Positions 45,546-55,989 of a DNA stretch of 64,000 nt are shown piece after piece. The translations under genes and the position numbers were made by a program. The notes beneath the pieces are model-generated. The model did not search any database, was not told the DNA's origin, and saw only the letters and a list, made by a program, of their open reading frames with translations. Source of the stretch: Paenibacillus herberti (lineage in GTDB: Bacteria; Bacillota; Bacilli; Paenibacillales; Paenibacillaceae); the NCBI RefSeq assembly GCF_002233675.1, contig NZ_NMUQ01000001.1:937938-1001937 (forward strand), in the 5' to 3' direction. Position 1 is the first letter of the stretch; each line of letters starts with the position of its first letter.

Positions 45546-45585
45546 GGGAAGCGGAAAGCAGGTATTTCACAGCTTTCCGCTTCCC
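45546..45585. repeat. Perfect 14-bp hairpin between topA and trmFO
   Basis: GGGAAGCGGAAAGC (45546–45559) and GCTTTCCGCTTCCC (45572–45585) are exact reverse complements with a 12-base loop. There is no T-run, so it is more likely a processing or stability element than a terminator. Confidence 0.55.
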
Positions 45586-45630
45586 TGCGGTTGTTAGATT
45601 GTTGGATCTACAGAAAGAGAGGAATTTTCA

Positions 45631-46956
45631 TTGTCTTCATTCTCCCATGTTACCGTAATCGGAGCCGGCTTGGCTGGCAGTGAAGCTGCTTGGCAGATCG
45701 CTTCACAAGGAGTTCCAGTCAAGTTGTACGAAATGCGTCCGGTCAAGCAAACCCCGGCGCATCATACAGATAAATTCGCCGAGCTGGTATGCAGCAACAG
45801 CTTGCGTGCCAACGGCCTCGCCAATGCAGTAGGCGTACTGAAGGAAGAGATGAGACAGCTTGGCTCATTGATTTTAGATGCGGCAGATCGTAATGCAGTT
45901 CCGGCAGGCGGCGCACTCGCAGTAGACCGCGACGGTTTCTCAGGCGATGTGACGGGAACACTGCGTAATCATCCGTTAATTACAGTGTGCAATGAAGAGA
46001 TTACCGATATTCCAGCGGACGGCATTACCGTAATTGCCACAGGTCCGCTTACAGCTCCGTCGCTAGCTACTGCAATTAAGGATCTGATGGGCGAGGAATA
46101 TTTTTATTTTTATGATGCAGCTGCTCCTATTGTTGACAAGGACTCCATAGATATGGAGAAGGTCTATCTCGCTTCCCGTTATGACAAGGGAGAAGCAGCC
46201 TACTTGAACTGCCCGATGACCGAGGAGGAATTCGAGCGATTCCATGAAGCCCTCATTACAGCAGAAACGGCGGCGCTGAAAGAGTTCGAGAAAGAAGTGT
46301 ACTTCGAAGGCTGTATGCCGATTGAAGTGCTGGCGCAGCGCGGCAAGCAGACGGTGTTGTTTGGGCCGATGAAACCAGTAGGATTGATTAACCCTCGTAC
46401 AGGCAAGATACCTCATGCAGTTATTCAACTGCGTCAGGACAACGCAGCCGGAACGCTGTATAATCTGGTCGGATTCCAGACTCATCTCAAGTGGGGAGAG
46501 CAGAAGCGGGTGTTCTCGCTTATTCCGGGCCTGGAGAATGCGGAATTTGTTCGTTACGGCGTTATGCACCGCAATACGTTCATCAATTCTCCTAAGCTGC
46601 TTGAGGCAACCTACCAGTTCAAAGGCCGCGACAATCTTTTCTTTGCAGGCCAGATGACAGGTGTTGAAGGGTATGTCGAGTCAGCGGCATCTGGTCTGCT
46701 GGCAGGCATAAACGCAGGACGTTTGGCAAAAGGCCAGGAGCCAATTGTACTTCCGCAAGAGACAGCTCTAGGCAGCATGGCGCATTATATTACGACGGCT
46801 GACTTCAAGCATTTTCAACCGATGAATGCCAACTTCGGCTTGTTCCCGCCGCTAGAGAAGCGCATTCGCAACAAAAAAGAGAAAAATGAATCAATCGCAA
46901 ATCGTGCGCTTTCGGCGCTCGAGCAGTTCAAACGGGAGCAGCTGGTCACCGAGTAA
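45631..46956 (+). CDS. trmFO: tRNA (uracil-5-)-methyltransferase TrmFO
   Basis: 441 residues, TTG start after AGAGAGG. FAD-binding [18 protein letters not shown] at the N-terminus and [20 protein letters not shown] near the end. [15 protein letters not shown] and the [14 protein letters not shown] cysteine are typical. Makes 5-methyluridine at position 54 of tRNA with methylenetetrahydrofolate as carbon donor. 33 bases before hslV; the xerC/codV gene often found here is absent. Confidence 0.96.
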   Translation: MSSFSHVTVIGAGLAGSEAAWQIASQGVPVKLYEMRPVKQTPAHHTDKFAELVCSNSLRANGLANAVGVLKEEMRQLGSLILDAADRNAVPAGGALAVDRDGFSGDVTGTLRNHPLITVCNEEITDIPADGITVIATGPLTAPSLATAIKDLMGEEYFYFYDAAAPIVDKDSIDMEKVYLASRYDKGEAAYLNCPMTEEEFERFHEALITAETAALKEFEKEVYFEGCMPIEVLAQRGKQTVLFGPMKPVGLINPRTGKIPHAVIQLRQDNAAGTLYNLVGFQTHLKWGEQKRVFSLIPGLENAEFVRYGVMHRNTFINSPKLLEATYQFKGRDNLFFAGQMTGVEGYVESAASGLLAGINAGRLAKGQEPIVLPQETALGSMAHYITTADFKHFQPMNANFGLFPPLEKRIRNKKEKNESIANRALSALEQFKREQLVTE

Positions 46957-46989
46957 TCGGCAACCGGCGCCGAGGAGGAGGAGATTTCC

Positions 46990-47532
46990 GTGGAGATGCA
47001 GTTTCACGCAACGACGATCTGTGCCGTCCGCCACAATGGGAAGGGCGCGATTGCAGGGGATGGTCAGGTTACGTTCGGCAACAGCATGATCATGAAAGGT
47101 TCCGCCAAGAAGGTGAGGCGTCTCTACCGTGGCCAGGTCGCCGCGGGCTTCGCAGGTTCTGTTGCTGATGCGATTACGCTGTTCGAGAAGTTCGAGAGCA
47201 AGCTTGAGGAGCATCATGGCAATTTGCAGCGTGCTGCAGTTGAGCTGGCAAAGGATTGGCGATCTGATCGTATTTTGAGGCGGCTCGAAGCGATGCTGCT
47301 CGTCATGGATGATTCTGGACTGCTGCTCATATCCGGCAATGGAGAGGTCATCGAGCCGGATGACGGCATCCTTGCCATCGGCTCCGGTGGTAGCTTCGCT
47401 CTTGCCGCAGCAAGGGCGCTTAAAAAGCATGCTCCTGATCTTAGTGCGAGAGAAATGGCTCAGGCTGCACTTGAGACAGCGGCCGAAATTTGCGTGTTCA
47501 CGAATCACAACATCATTGTTGAAGAGGTTTAG
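46990..47532 (+). CDS. hslV: ATP-dependent protease subunit HslV
   Basis: 180 residues from GTG at 46990 after GGAGGAG; ATG two codons on is an alternative. HslV is the 20S-like peptidase of the HslUV complex. The conserved block is [20 protein letters not shown]. The expected nucleophile Thr of TTI is preceded by seven residues (MEMQFHA), where B. subtilis CodW has a short Ser-containing extension. So the active N-terminus must arise by processing or by a different residue. Confidence 0.93.
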   Translation: MEMQFHATTICAVRHNGKGAIAGDGQVTFGNSMIMKGSAKKVRRLYRGQVAAGFAGSVADAITLFEKFESKLEEHHGNLQRAAVELAKDWRSDRILRRLEAMLLVMDDSGLLLISGNGEVIEPDDGILAIGSGGSFALAAARALKKHAPDLSAREMAQAALETAAEICVFTNHNIIVEEV

Positions 47533-47578
47533 CGGCACCACCGTAGGTTGAATTCAGTATGGATAAGGAGTGAGCCTG

Positions 47579-48973
47579 GTGAAGGAAGCCATGACACCGC
47601 GTCAAATCGTAGCTGAATTGGACAAATATATTGTGGGACAGAAACAGGCCAAACGTTCGGTGGCTGTTGCGCTTCGCAACCGATACCGCCGTAGCCGCCT
47701 GGAGGAAAGCCTGCGGGACGAGATTGTGCCGAAAAACATTTTAATGATCGGCCCTACCGGCGTAGGCAAGACAGAAATCGCTCGTAGGCTGGCGAAGCTT
47801 GTTGGCGCGCCTTTTGTCAAAGTAGAAGCGACGAAATTCACTGAAGTTGGCTATGTAGGCCGTGATGTCGAGGCTATTATCCGTGATCTTGTGGAAGTCT
47901 CGATCCGTATGGTGAAGTTCGAACGTATGGAAAAGGTCAAAGGCAAGGCTGAAGAACTGGCCAATGAGCGGCTGGTTGAGCTGCTGGTGCCATCGCCAGC
48001 CAAGCCGAAGAGCGGTAAAAATCCGCTTGAGATGCTGTTTGGCGGCAATGGACGTGATGATGAGCCAGAAGATAAAACATCCGAGCCCGAGCGGGAAGCT
48101 AAACGCCAAGCTGTCCGAGTCAAGCTGCTTGCCGGCGAGCTCGAAAAGGATATGCTTGAGCTGGATGTGGAGGACACATCGCCTAATATGATGGATATGC
48201 TTGGTGGGCAAGGCAACGAGATGATGGGGATGAACATGCAGGAGCTGATGGGCCAGTTCATGCCTAAGCGTACGAAGCTTCGCAAGCTCAGCGTCAAGGA
48301 AGCTCGCAAAGTACTGACTCATGAGGAAGCTGGCAAGCTGATCGATATGGACGACGTTATTGCGGAGTCGGTGAATCGTGCCGAACAGTCAGGCATTGTA
48401 TTCCTCGACGAAATTGATAAGATTGCTAGTCCTTCAAAGGGCTCCGGCCCTGATATTTCCCGAGAGGGAGTTCAGAGGGACATCTTGCCAATTGTCGAAG
48501 GTTCGACAATTATGACCAAGTATGGCGCAGTCAAAACGGATTATATGCTGTTCATTGCGGCTGGAGCGTTCCATGTATCAAAGCCTGCGGACCTTATTCC
48601 CGAGCTGCAAGGGCGTTTTCCAATCCGTGTGGAGCTTACATCACTGAGCCTTGAGGACTTTATACAGATCCTTAAGGAGCCTCAACATGCATTGACTAAG
48701 CAATATGCTGCCCTTCTTGGAACAGAGGGCATTAATATTTCGTTCTCGGATGAAGCGATTGCGGAGCTAGCTTCCATCGCTGCCGAGGTGAATCGCAATA
48801 CCGAAAATATCGGAGCCCGCAGGCTTCATACCATATTGGAGAAGCTGCTGGAGGATTTGTCGTTTGAGGCGCCGGATCTAACGCTGGAAAGTCTCCAGAT
48901 TACTCCGGAGTACGTCAGGGAGAAACTGGCTTCAATCGCCCAAAATCGGGATTTGAGCCAGTATATTTTATAG
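47579..48973 (+). CDS. hslU: HslU ATPase
   Basis: 464 residues from GTG at 47579, eight bases after AAGGAG; a GTG three codons earlier overlaps that site. AAA+ unfoldase with Walker [10 protein letters not shown] (58–66), the pore loop EVGYVGRD, a variable I domain (about 110–240, Met/Gly/Asp-rich), Walker [11 protein letters not shown], and the C-terminal tail LSQYIL that inserts into HslV. Partner of hslV directly upstream. Confidence 0.95.
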   Translation: MKEAMTPRQIVAELDKYIVGQKQAKRSVAVALRNRYRRSRLEESLRDEIVPKNILMIGPTGVGKTEIARRLAKLVGAPFVKVEATKFTEVGYVGRDVEAIIRDLVEVSIRMVKFERMEKVKGKAEELANERLVELLVPSPAKPKSGKNPLEMLFGGNGRDDEPEDKTSEPEREAKRQAVRVKLLAGELEKDMLELDVEDTSPNMMDMLGGQGNEMMGMNMQELMGQFMPKRTKLRKLSVKEARKVLTHEEAGKLIDMDDVIAESVNRAEQSGIVFLDEIDKIASPSKGSGPDISREGVQRDILPIVEGSTIMTKYGAVKTDYMLFIAAGAFHVSKPADLIPELQGRFPIRVELTSLSLEDFIQILKEPQHALTKQYAALLGTEGINISFSDEAIAELASIAAEVNRNTENIGARRLHTILEKLLEDLSFEAPDLTLESLQITPEYVREKLASIAQNRDLSQYIL

Positions 48974-49007
48974 CAATGCAGAGGGTTTCGGGGGGCAACT
49001 ATTACTT

Positions 49008-49778
49008 ATGACTTTATTGACTAAAACAAGAACGCTTAACAGACTATTGCAAAAGGCAGCTGGCAAAGCGCTGAGTTTCAGGGAGATGGCTGAGGTTTTA
49101 AGTACAGTCATTCAGGCGAATATTTTTGTCATAAGCCGCAGAGGGAAAATTCTAGGCTGTGCTGCAGTGAATCGCTTTGATCATGATCAATTTCGGAATA
49201 TGGCCTCGGAAGAGCTTCGTTTTCCGAATGAAAGCAATGATCGCTTTCTATTTATGAATGAGCCTGCCACCAATGTTGAACCTGATCCGGGTATCGCAGC
49301 TGTGTTTCCGTTCATGGGTACTCAGGAGATTATGTGTGTCGTTCCTGTGACGGGAGGCGGAGATCGTCTGGGCACAGTTGTGCTTTCACGTGGCAATGGA
49401 GCTTTTGACGATGATGATCTGATTTTGGCGGAGTATGGATCTACAATTGTCGGTATGGAAATATTGCGAGAACGAGCCGAGGAGATTGCGCTGGAGGCTA
49501 GAAGCCGCGCGGTCGTCTCCGTGGCGATGGGATCGCTCTCCTTCAGCGAGATGGAAGCTGTTGAGCATATTTTCGATGAACTTGAAGGCAAGGAAGGTTT
49601 GTTGGTCGCTTCGAAAATTGCCGACCGGGTCGGAATTACTAGGTCTGTGATCGTAAACGCGCTACGCAAACTTGAGAGTGCCGGAGTTATCGAAACGCGA
49701 TCACTTGGGATGAAAGGAACTTACATTCGCATCCTTAATCAACAACTTTTGGAAGAACTAAGTAAATTGAAAAAGTAA
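49008..49778 (+). CDS. codY: GTP-sensing global repressor CodY
   Basis: 256 residues. N-terminal GAF domain (about 1–150; [40 protein letters not shown]) binds branched-chain amino acids and GTP. The C-terminal winged HTH is [20 protein letters not shown] with [18 protein letters not shown]. Represses nutrient-acquisition, competence and motility genes in rich conditions. It is last in the hslVU-codY group, ends in a terminator and precedes the flagellar operon. Confidence 0.96.
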   Translation: MTLLTKTRTLNRLLQKAAGKALSFREMAEVLSTVIQANIFVISRRGKILGCAAVNRFDHDQFRNMASEELRFPNESNDRFLFMNEPATNVEPDPGIAAVFPFMGTQEIMCVVPVTGGGDRLGTVVLSRGNGAFDDDDLILAEYGSTIVGMEILRERAEEIALEARSRAVVSVAMGSLSFSEMEAVEHIFDELEGKEGLLVASKIADRVGITRSVIVNALRKLESAGVIETRSLGMKGTYIRILNQQLLEELSKLKK

Positions 49779-49802
49779 ATACGGGACAATAGTCCCAAAC
49801 GG

Positions 49803-49834
49803 GCCCTATCTTTATATAAAGATAGGGCTTTTTT
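49803..49834 (+). terminator. Terminator of hslVU-codY
   Basis: GCCCTATCTTTA-TA-TAAAGATAGGGC with T6: perfect 12-bp stem that separates codY from flgB. Confidence 0.95.
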
Positions 49835-49989
49835 CTCATTGTAATAAATATGGAAATTTAGGAAGATAAGCATGTCGGCATATCTCGACATTAGTTTCTC
49901 ATTTTTTTAATTTTTAATTGTCGAAGAAGCAGGAATGCTGCGAGATTTGTTGAATAAGTGATATTAGAATTCGTCAGGAAAGTGGTGAA
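49835..49989 (+). promoter_or_regulatory. Upstream region of the fla/che operon
   Basis: AT-rich 155 bases where the operon promoter must lie. I did not find a clean sigma-A pair, a sigma-D box (TAAA-N15-GCCGATAT) or a CodY box. TTGTTGAATAAGTGATATTAG near 49948 is a weak candidate. Confidence 0.4.
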
Positions 49990-50406
49990 TTGGGGTTGAA
50001 TGTCTTGGGAGGCGCGGATTTTGGCAGGCTTGTTGGGGCAATGAGAGCTGCAGAGTCAAGGCAGCAAATCATATCGGATAATATATCCAATGCGGATACA
50101 CCGCAGTTCAAACGTTCCGAACTAGTATTCGAAGAGTTACTTGCGGAGCAAATGAATGAGTCTGGTCATAGGTCTTTAGGAGGAATAAGGACCGATAAAA
50201 GACACTTTGAAATAGGGCCTTCGAATCAGATCCCGGATTCTAAGCTTGTAACAGATGAGACTTCAGTCATAAATAATAATGGTAGTAATGTGGATATAGA
50301 TCGGGAAATGGCGCTGCTAGCAAAAAATCAGCTCCGATATAACTCCTATATTCAACAAATCAACCATGAGATTTCAATGAAACGAATGGCGTTAGACGGG
50401 AGATGA
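49990..50406 (+). CDS. flgB: Flagellar rod protein FlgB
   Basis: 138 residues from TTG at 49990 with AAAGTGG upstream; TTG at 49996 is also possible. The rod-protein motif RQQIISDNISNADTPQFKRS is near residue 20. Proximal rod subunit exported by the flagellar type III system. First gene of the operon; unusually AT-rich for this half of the window. Confidence 0.93.
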   Translation: MGLNVLGGADFGRLVGAMRAAESRQQIISDNISNADTPQFKRSELVFEELLAEQMNESGHRSLGGIRTDKRHFEIGPSNQIPDSKLVTDETSVINNNGSNVDIDREMALLAKNQLRYNSYIQQINHEISMKRMALDGR

Positions 50407-50412
50407 TAAGCG

Positions 50413-50859
50413 ATGAAATTGACCAATGGTTTTGACATCAGCGCCTCCGCGCTTACCGCGCAGAGATTGCGGATGGATGTAATTTCATCCAATATCGCGA
50501 ACGCCGAGACGACTAGAGGTTCATTTGTGAATGGGGAATTCCAGCCCTATAAACGAAAGATGGTCGTGCTAGAGCCGATGGGGCAGAATAGCTTTTCTTC
50601 TGTGCTTCAAAACGAGATGGATGGAAAAAGCAAAGGGGTAAAGGTTGGACGCATCGTCGAGGATCAAACGCCGGAGAAGCTGGTTTATAACCCTACTCAT
50701 CCCGATGCGGACGCTAGCGGTTATGTACGTATGCCGAACGTCGATGTAACCAAAGAGATGGTAGACATGATTTCAGCATCTCGATCCTATGAAGCGAACG
50801 TGACCGCTCTTAATGCGACGAAGGCAATGTTCGTCAAGGCGCTTGAAATCGGAAAATAG
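50413..50859 (+). CDS. flgC: Flagellar rod protein FlgC
   Basis: 148 residues. N-terminal ASALTAQRLRMDVISSNIAN and C-terminal VDMISASRSYEANVTALNAT are the paired helices of axial proteins. Builds the proximal rod with FlgB. Six bases after flgB. Confidence 0.95.
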   Translation: MKLTNGFDISASALTAQRLRMDVISSNIANAETTRGSFVNGEFQPYKRKMVVLEPMGQNSFSSVLQNEMDGKSKGVKVGRIVEDQTPEKLVYNPTHPDADASGYVRMPNVDVTKEMVDMISASRSYEANVTALNATKAMFVKALEIGK

Positions 50860-50875
50860 AGAGGAGAAAGCCTAG

Positions 50876-51184
50876 ATGATTCAACCGATATCTCTCGCTC
50901 AAGTGCAACAGCCGAATCCCATTATCCAAACGGCTAAGACGGCACAAGCAACCCCGAGCGAACTTACCGATAGTTTTGCGAGTATGCTTAAAAATGCGCT
51001 TGACAGTGCAAGTGCTCAAGAGCAGAACGTACATAAAGTCAATAATCAGTTCTTGGTCGGACAGGCGGATATTTCTCAAGTGATGGTGGTCTCGCAGCAG
51101 GCTCAATTAACCCTTCAGCTCGTGACGCAGGTCCGGAACAAGGCTGTCGAAGCTTATCAGGAAATCATGCGTATGCAAATCTAG
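50876..51184 (+). CDS. fliE: Hook–basal body protein FliE
   Basis: 102 residues. LTDSFASMLKNALDSASAQE and MVVSQQAQLTLQLVTQVRNK are the conserved FliE segments. Links the MS ring to the rod and is exported first. AGAGGAG ribosome site. Confidence 0.94.
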   Translation: MIQPISLAQVQQPNPIIQTAKTAQATPSELTDSFASMLKNALDSASAQEQNVHKVNNQFLVGQADISQVMVVSQQAQLTLQLVTQVRNKAVEAYQEIMRMQI

Positions 51185-51223
51185 AGCTGAGCTTCGTGCA
51201 ACAGCAATCTGCGGGGTGAAAAA

Positions 51224-52789
51224 GTGAACGAGAAATTAGCCCGGTATAGCGCCTCCGTTAAAAATTACTGGAGCGCAATGGGGAAAAAACAAAAGATTTG
51301 GCTCGGCGCTACGCTAGGGGTGCTGCTGCTGACAGTCATACTGCTAACGACTATTCTCACAAAGACGCAGTATGAGACTGTATTTAATGAATTAGATACT
51401 ACGGATGCTCAAGCAATAATGAATTACCTGGACACTAGCAATGTTGCGTACAAACTCGAAAATGGTGGATCGTCCATCGCTGTTCCTAGCAGCGAAGCAG
51501 ATCGAGTCAGAGTAGCCGCAGGCTCCCAAGGCCTGGTTCAGAACGGCTCCATCGGTTTTGAAGCTTTCAGTGCAAGTTCCTCGCAATTCGGTATGACAGA
51601 TAATGAATTTAATGTTCGTTACAAAAATGCTTTGAATGGTGAAGTTCAACAACTTCTCAACGCCATGCAAGGTGTTTCCACAAGTAAAGTCGTCGTCAAT
51701 CTTCCGAAGGAAAGCGTGTTTGCTCAGCCGGATGAAGGCTCAGGAGCTTCGGTATCCGTCGTCATGAAGTTTAAACCAGGCTTCAGACCGAGTCAGGATG
51801 AGATTGATGGATATTTCAATCTTGTGAAAACCTCCATTCCCAATTTGAAGGTTACTGACATTACGATTACGAGTCCTCAAGGAGAGCTAAGCCCTTCTTC
51901 CAAGGCTGGCGGTGTTCTCTCAGGCACTGGCGACACAGAATCCCTTTTCCAAATTAGGAAAAAGTACGAGGCTGAACTAAAACGGAACATAGAGGAATTC
52001 CTCGGTCCGATGCTGGGCAGCGAAAATCTGGTTGTCAGTGTTACAAGCAGTCTTAACTTCGATCAAACGAATCGAGTGGAAGATCTCGTGAGTCCGCTTG
52101 AGAGCAACAACAATAATGGCATCATCATAAGCCAGCAAGAAGAAAACGAGAGCTCAGAAGGATCTGCCGGCGATGTTGGTGGAGTTGCAGGAACGGGTGA
52201 AACGGATGTCCCTGGTTATTCTTCAGCAGCAAGCGGCTCCAACACTTCCGAGAAAAGCTCCCGAACGACGAACTATGATGTGAACCGCATTAAAAACACG
52301 GTTGTGGGCGGCCCATATGCCGTCAAGGATCTGAGCGTAAGCATAGGACTTCCTAATGATCTATTAAACCAGGAAACACGTGATCAAATCACCAATTATT
52401 TAAAATCTTTTGTCCGCTCTCAGCTAATTGATTCAGGACAAGACGTAAGTAATGACGATTTAATCGCTAAAAAAGTTGCGGTTATTGGACAAAATTTTGC
52501 GGGATCTTCTGCTGCTGCCGGAGCTGGTGGATTGTCTACAGCCTGGATGATCGCAATTGGCGTCGCCGCCGCTGCACTTGTCGCAGGTATCATCTTCGCG
52601 GTTCGCAAGCGCCGCCGCAACGCAGAGGAAGAGTTTATTGAAGAACTTCCCCCGAGAGTTGAGTATCCATCAATCAATTTCGACAGTGTCAACAATGAAA
52701 GTCAGGTCCGCAAAAATCTTGAAACTCTTGCCAAGCGTAAGCCGGATGAATTCGTCAGTCTTCTCCGCACCTGGCTAGTAGAAGAATAG
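51224..52789 (+). CDS. fliF: Flagellar MS-ring protein FliF
   Basis: 521 residues, GTG start after GGGGTG. Two membrane helices (about 22–45, IWLGATLGVLLLTVILLTTI; and about 444–464, TAWMIAIGVAAAALVAGIIF) flank the periplasmic-side ring domains. The Ser/Gly-rich beta-collar insert lies near 300–350. The cytoplasmic tail ENSQVRKNLETLAKRKPDEF-like segment binds FliG. Confidence 0.95.
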   Translation: MNEKLARYSASVKNYWSAMGKKQKIWLGATLGVLLLTVILLTTILTKTQYETVFNELDTTDAQAIMNYLDTSNVAYKLENGGSSIAVPSSEADRVRVAAGSQGLVQNGSIGFEAFSASSSQFGMTDNEFNVRYKNALNGEVQQLLNAMQGVSTSKVVVNLPKESVFAQPDEGSGASVSVVMKFKPGFRPSQDEIDGYFNLVKTSIPNLKVTDITITSPQGELSPSSKAGGVLSGTGDTESLFQIRKKYEAELKRNIEEFLGPMLGSENLVVSVTSSLNFDQTNRVEDLVSPLESNNNNGIIISQQEENESSEGSAGDVGGVAGTGETDVPGYSSAASGSNTSEKSSRTTNYDVNRIKNTVVGGPYAVKDLSVSIGLPNDLLNQETRDQITNYLKSFVRSQLIDSGQDVSNDDLIAKKVAVIGQNFAGSSAAAGAGGLSTAWMIAIGVAAAALVAGIIFAVRKRRRNAEEEFIEELPPRVEYPSINFDSVNNESQVRKNLETLAKRKPDEFVSLLRTWLVEE

Positions 52790-52801
52790 GAGGAACTTTT
52801 T

Positions 52802-53815
52802 GTGGCTAAAGCGATGCAGACTTTAACCGGCCGCCAAAAGGCTGCCATTCTCCTCATTACGCTGGGGCCGGAAGTGTCCGCTCAGATTTTTAAAAATCTG
52901 AGGGAAGAAGAGATTGAGCAGCTGACGCTTGAGATTGCGAATGTTCGCAAGGTGGACAGCATCGAGCGGGACACGATCATGGGCGAGTTTTATCAAATAT
53001 GTCTGGCTCAGGAATATATTTCGCAGGGCGGTATCGCTTATGCCAAGGATATTCTCGAAAAGGCGCTTGGCGTACAAAAGGCTCAGGAAGTTCTGAACCG
53101 ATTGACCGCTACTCTGCAGGTAAGACCGTTCGATTTTGCCCGCAAAGCGGAGCCGACACAGATTCTCAACTTTATTCAAAACGAAAATGTGCAGACGATT
53201 GCGCTTGTACTCTCGTACTTGCAGCCAGAGCAGGCGTCCCATATTCTGTCTTCGCTACCTCAGGATAAACAGGCGGATGTTGCTAGACGCGTAGCGCTGA
53301 TGGACAGTACATCGCCGGATGTTATTTCGCAAGTTGAACGTGTTCTGGAGCAGAAGCTATCGGCTACAGTCACGCAGGACTACACGAATGCTGGCGGCAT
53401 CGACTCTATCGTTCAGATCCTCAACGGCGTCGACCGCGGCACCGAGCGCACGATTCTGGATTCACTCGAAATTCAAGATCCTGAGCTCGCCGAAGAAATC
53501 AAAAAGCGTATGTTCGTTTTCGAGGACATCGTCAACATCGACAATCGTGCGATTCAGCGGATCATCCGCGATATCGAGAACTCAGATCTACAGCTTGCGC
53601 TCAAGGTTGCCAGCGAAGAAGTACGCGAAGCGATTTTCCGCAATATGTCCAAGCGTATGGCCGAATCATTCAAAGAAGAAATGGAATTCATGGGTCCTGT
53701 CCGGCTGCGTGATGTCGAGGAAGCTCAGACCCGCATCGTAGCGACGATTCGCAGGTTGGAGGAATCCGGAGACATCATAATCGCCCGCGGCGGAGGAGAT
53801 GACATTATTGTCTAA
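52802..53815 (+). CDS. fliG: Flagellar motor switch protein FliG
   Basis: 337 residues, GTG after AGGAGG. N domain binds FliF; ARM repeats in the middle (QNENVQTIALVLSYLQPEQA); C domain has the torque helix with charged residues (RAIQRIIRDIENSDLQLALK). It rotates against MotA. Overlaps fliH by 17 bases. Confidence 0.96.
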   Translation: MAKAMQTLTGRQKAAILLITLGPEVSAQIFKNLREEEIEQLTLEIANVRKVDSIERDTIMGEFYQICLAQEYISQGGIAYAKDILEKALGVQKAQEVLNRLTATLQVRPFDFARKAEPTQILNFIQNENVQTIALVLSYLQPEQASHILSSLPQDKQADVARRVALMDSTSPDVISQVERVLEQKLSATVTQDYTNAGGIDSIVQILNGVDRGTERTILDSLEIQDPELAEEIKKRMFVFEDIVNIDNRAIQRIIRDIENSDLQLALKVASEEVREAIFRNMSKRMAESFKEEMEFMGPVRLRDVEEAQTRIVATIRRLEESGDIIIARGGGDDIIV

Positions 53816-54665
53816 TCTGATCAAATCCTCTCATGTCATCCCAAAACAAGAGCATCAGCGCCTGGAAAGGTACTATACCCGGCAGGGGGATGGTCAACCT
53901 GGAGAGCTGGCGAAATCGACGGACCTAGCGTTGCGACTGGATCCAGAGCTGTATCAGCCCCGAGTGGACCAGGCGACGGAAGCTCTGCAAAAGCAGATTC
54001 TGGCCGATGCCCAAGGCGTAGCTGACGATACAATCGCCGATGCGGTAAGGCGTTCAGAAGAGCTGCTTGAGCAGGCCGACCAGGAAGCGGAACAATGGTG
54101 GCATGCTCGCAGAGCCGATGACGAGCATTTAATTCAAGAAATCCGCAGCTCCGGTTATGAAGCAGGATTTCAACTCGGGCGCCAGGAAGCGGAGGCTGAG
54201 CTGAAACAGCAGTGGGAGCAGCGAATCCAGGAATCCGCTGGAATGCTGGAATCGGCTTATGGGATGCGAGAGCAGATTATCCAGGAAGCTGAGCCGTTTC
54301 TCATCGAGCTAAGCTGCAGCGTTGCCGAAAAGCTTGTAGGCAAGCAGCTGACGCTGGATCCGAACATCGCCACTGAGCTCATTCGCAGTGCATTGTCACG
54401 ACGCAGAGAGCATGGAGTCATCGTATTGTGCGTCGCCCCGTCACAGCTTGCTGCTGTACAGGCGGCGAGAGACGAACTCGAGCTGTCGATCGACTCCCAA
54501 GCTGAGCTCCAAATTCTGCCAGATGCTTCGGTCAAAGATCATGGATGCGTCATTCGTTCTGCATTCGGCAGCATTGATGCTCGCATCGATACTCAGTTGG
54601 CCGAGATTAAGAAGGAGCTTGTCCAACTGGCGCAACAGCGCGATGGGCAGGAGGCGCATCCATGA
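53799..54665 (+). CDS. fliH: Flagellar export ATPase regulator FliH
   Basis: 288 residues from ATG at 53799; TTG at 53808 is better spaced from GGAGG and would give SNLIKSSHVI. Charged coiled-coil middle (DQEAEQWWHARRADDEHLIQ) with a GxxxG-like stretch, and the C-terminal FliH/VATPase-E-like domain (LSCSVAEKLVGKQLTLDPN). Dimer that holds FliI at the export gate. Overlaps fliI by ATGA. Confidence 0.9.
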   Translation: MTLLSNLIKSSHVIPKQEHQRLERYYTRQGDGQPGELAKSTDLALRLDPELYQPRVDQATEALQKQILADAQGVADDTIADAVRRSEELLEQADQEAEQWWHARRADDEHLIQEIRSSGYEAGFQLGRQEAEAELKQQWEQRIQESAGMLESAYGMREQIIQEAEPFLIELSCSVAEKLVGKQLTLDPNIATELIRSALSRRREHGVIVLCVAPSQLAAVQAARDELELSIDSQAELQILPDASVKDHGCVIRSAFGSIDARIDTQLAEIKKELVQLAQQRDGQEAHP

Positions 54666-55981
54666 GTAGGTTATCCGCTTCAAAATATGTAGAGCATCTT
54701 GCTGGAATTGATCCAGTGCGGGTCAACGGCAAGGTTACCCAGGTAATCGGCCTGACCGTGGAAAGCGAAGGTCCTGATGCCGCGATTGGAGACATCTGCT
54801 ACATTTATCCTGGAAAAGGATCCCAGCCCCTTATGGCTGAGGTTGTAGGCTTCCGAGACAATCGACTTGTGCTGATGCCGCTTGGCGATCTGAATGCAAT
54901 CGGGCCAGGAAGCGATGTCGTCGGTACAGGCAAACCCCTCACGGTGCAGGTTGGATCTGAACTTCTCGGCAAAGTTTTAGACGGTCTGGGTAGGCCGCTG
55001 GACGGCAGTTTTATTCCGAGCCGCATGGTGCGCTATCCGACGACAGCTCCTCCAAGTAACCCACTATTCCGGCCTAGAGTAAAGGAGCCGCTCGGCATTG
55101 GCGTCAGGGCGATCGACGGCTTGCTAACTGTGGGACAAGGTCAGCGTGTCGGTATTTTTGCCGGATCTGGCGTCGGAAAGAGCACTCTGCTCGGTATGAT
55201 TGCTCGCAATACTGCCGCAGATGTCAATGTTATCGCGCTGATCGGTGAACGGGGCCGTGAGGTGCTCGAGTTTATCGAGAAGGATCTCGGCCCCGAAGGG
55301 CTAGCCCGTTCCGTGGTGATCGTGGCGACCTCAGATCAGCCGGCACTCATTCGCATCAAAGGTGCGGTCATCGCAACTACGATTGCGGAATATTTCCGAG
55401 ATCGCGGGCTCAACGTCATGCTGATGATGGATTCAGTGACTCGCTACGCGATGGCCCAGCGAGAGGTCGGACTAGCTGTTGGTGAACCGCCTGCCACTAG
55501 GGGCTACACACCTTCCGTGTTTGCAACATTGCCTAAGCTGCTTGAGCGGGCAGGAACGGGGCCGACCGGTTCCATCACAGCCTTCTACACAGTGCTAGTA
55601 GACGGCGACGATATGAATGAGCCGGTAGCCGACGCAGTCCGCGGCATATTGGATGGGCATATTGTGCTAAGTCGCGATCTTGCACACAAAGGACATTTCC
55701 CGGCGATCGATGTTCTAAGCTCGGTCAGCCGTGTCATGAACGAAATAGTGACGGATGAGCATCGAAGTGCTTCCGCTGAGCTCAAAAAATTGCTTGCTGT
55801 TTATAGAGATTCGGAAGATCTCATCAATATAGGGGCGTACCAAAGCGGATCGAATCATGAAATTGATGAGGCTATTTCCCAAATTGGCGCCATTCATAAC
55901 TTTACGCGCCAGAGTACGAATGAAAAAGCTGATTACCAGCAGACGATGGATGAGCTGATGAATCAATTCAACGGGGGCTGA
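54662..55981 (+). CDS. fliI: Flagellar export ATPase FliI
   Basis: 439 residues. Walker A GSGVGKSTLL near 168, Walker B VMLMMDSVTRYAMAQ, and the RDLAHKGHFPAIDVLSSVSR segment. F1-beta-like hexamer that powers early steps of type III export. Four-base overlap with fliH. Confidence 0.96.
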   Translation: MSRLSASKYVEHLAGIDPVRVNGKVTQVIGLTVESEGPDAAIGDICYIYPGKGSQPLMAEVVGFRDNRLVLMPLGDLNAIGPGSDVVGTGKPLTVQVGSELLGKVLDGLGRPLDGSFIPSRMVRYPTTAPPSNPLFRPRVKEPLGIGVRAIDGLLTVGQGQRVGIFAGSGVGKSTLLGMIARNTAADVNVIALIGERGREVLEFIEKDLGPEGLARSVVIVATSDQPALIRIKGAVIATTIAEYFRDRGLNVMLMMDSVTRYAMAQREVGLAVGEPPATRGYTPSVFATLPKLLERAGTGPTGSITAFYTVLVDGDDMNEPVADAVRGILDGHIVLSRDLAHKGHFPAIDVLSSVSRVMNEIVTDEHRSASAELKKLLAVYRDSEDLINIGAYQSGSNHEIDEAISQIGAIHNFTRQSTNEKADYQQTMDELMNQFNGG

Positions 55982-55989
55982 CAACGCAA

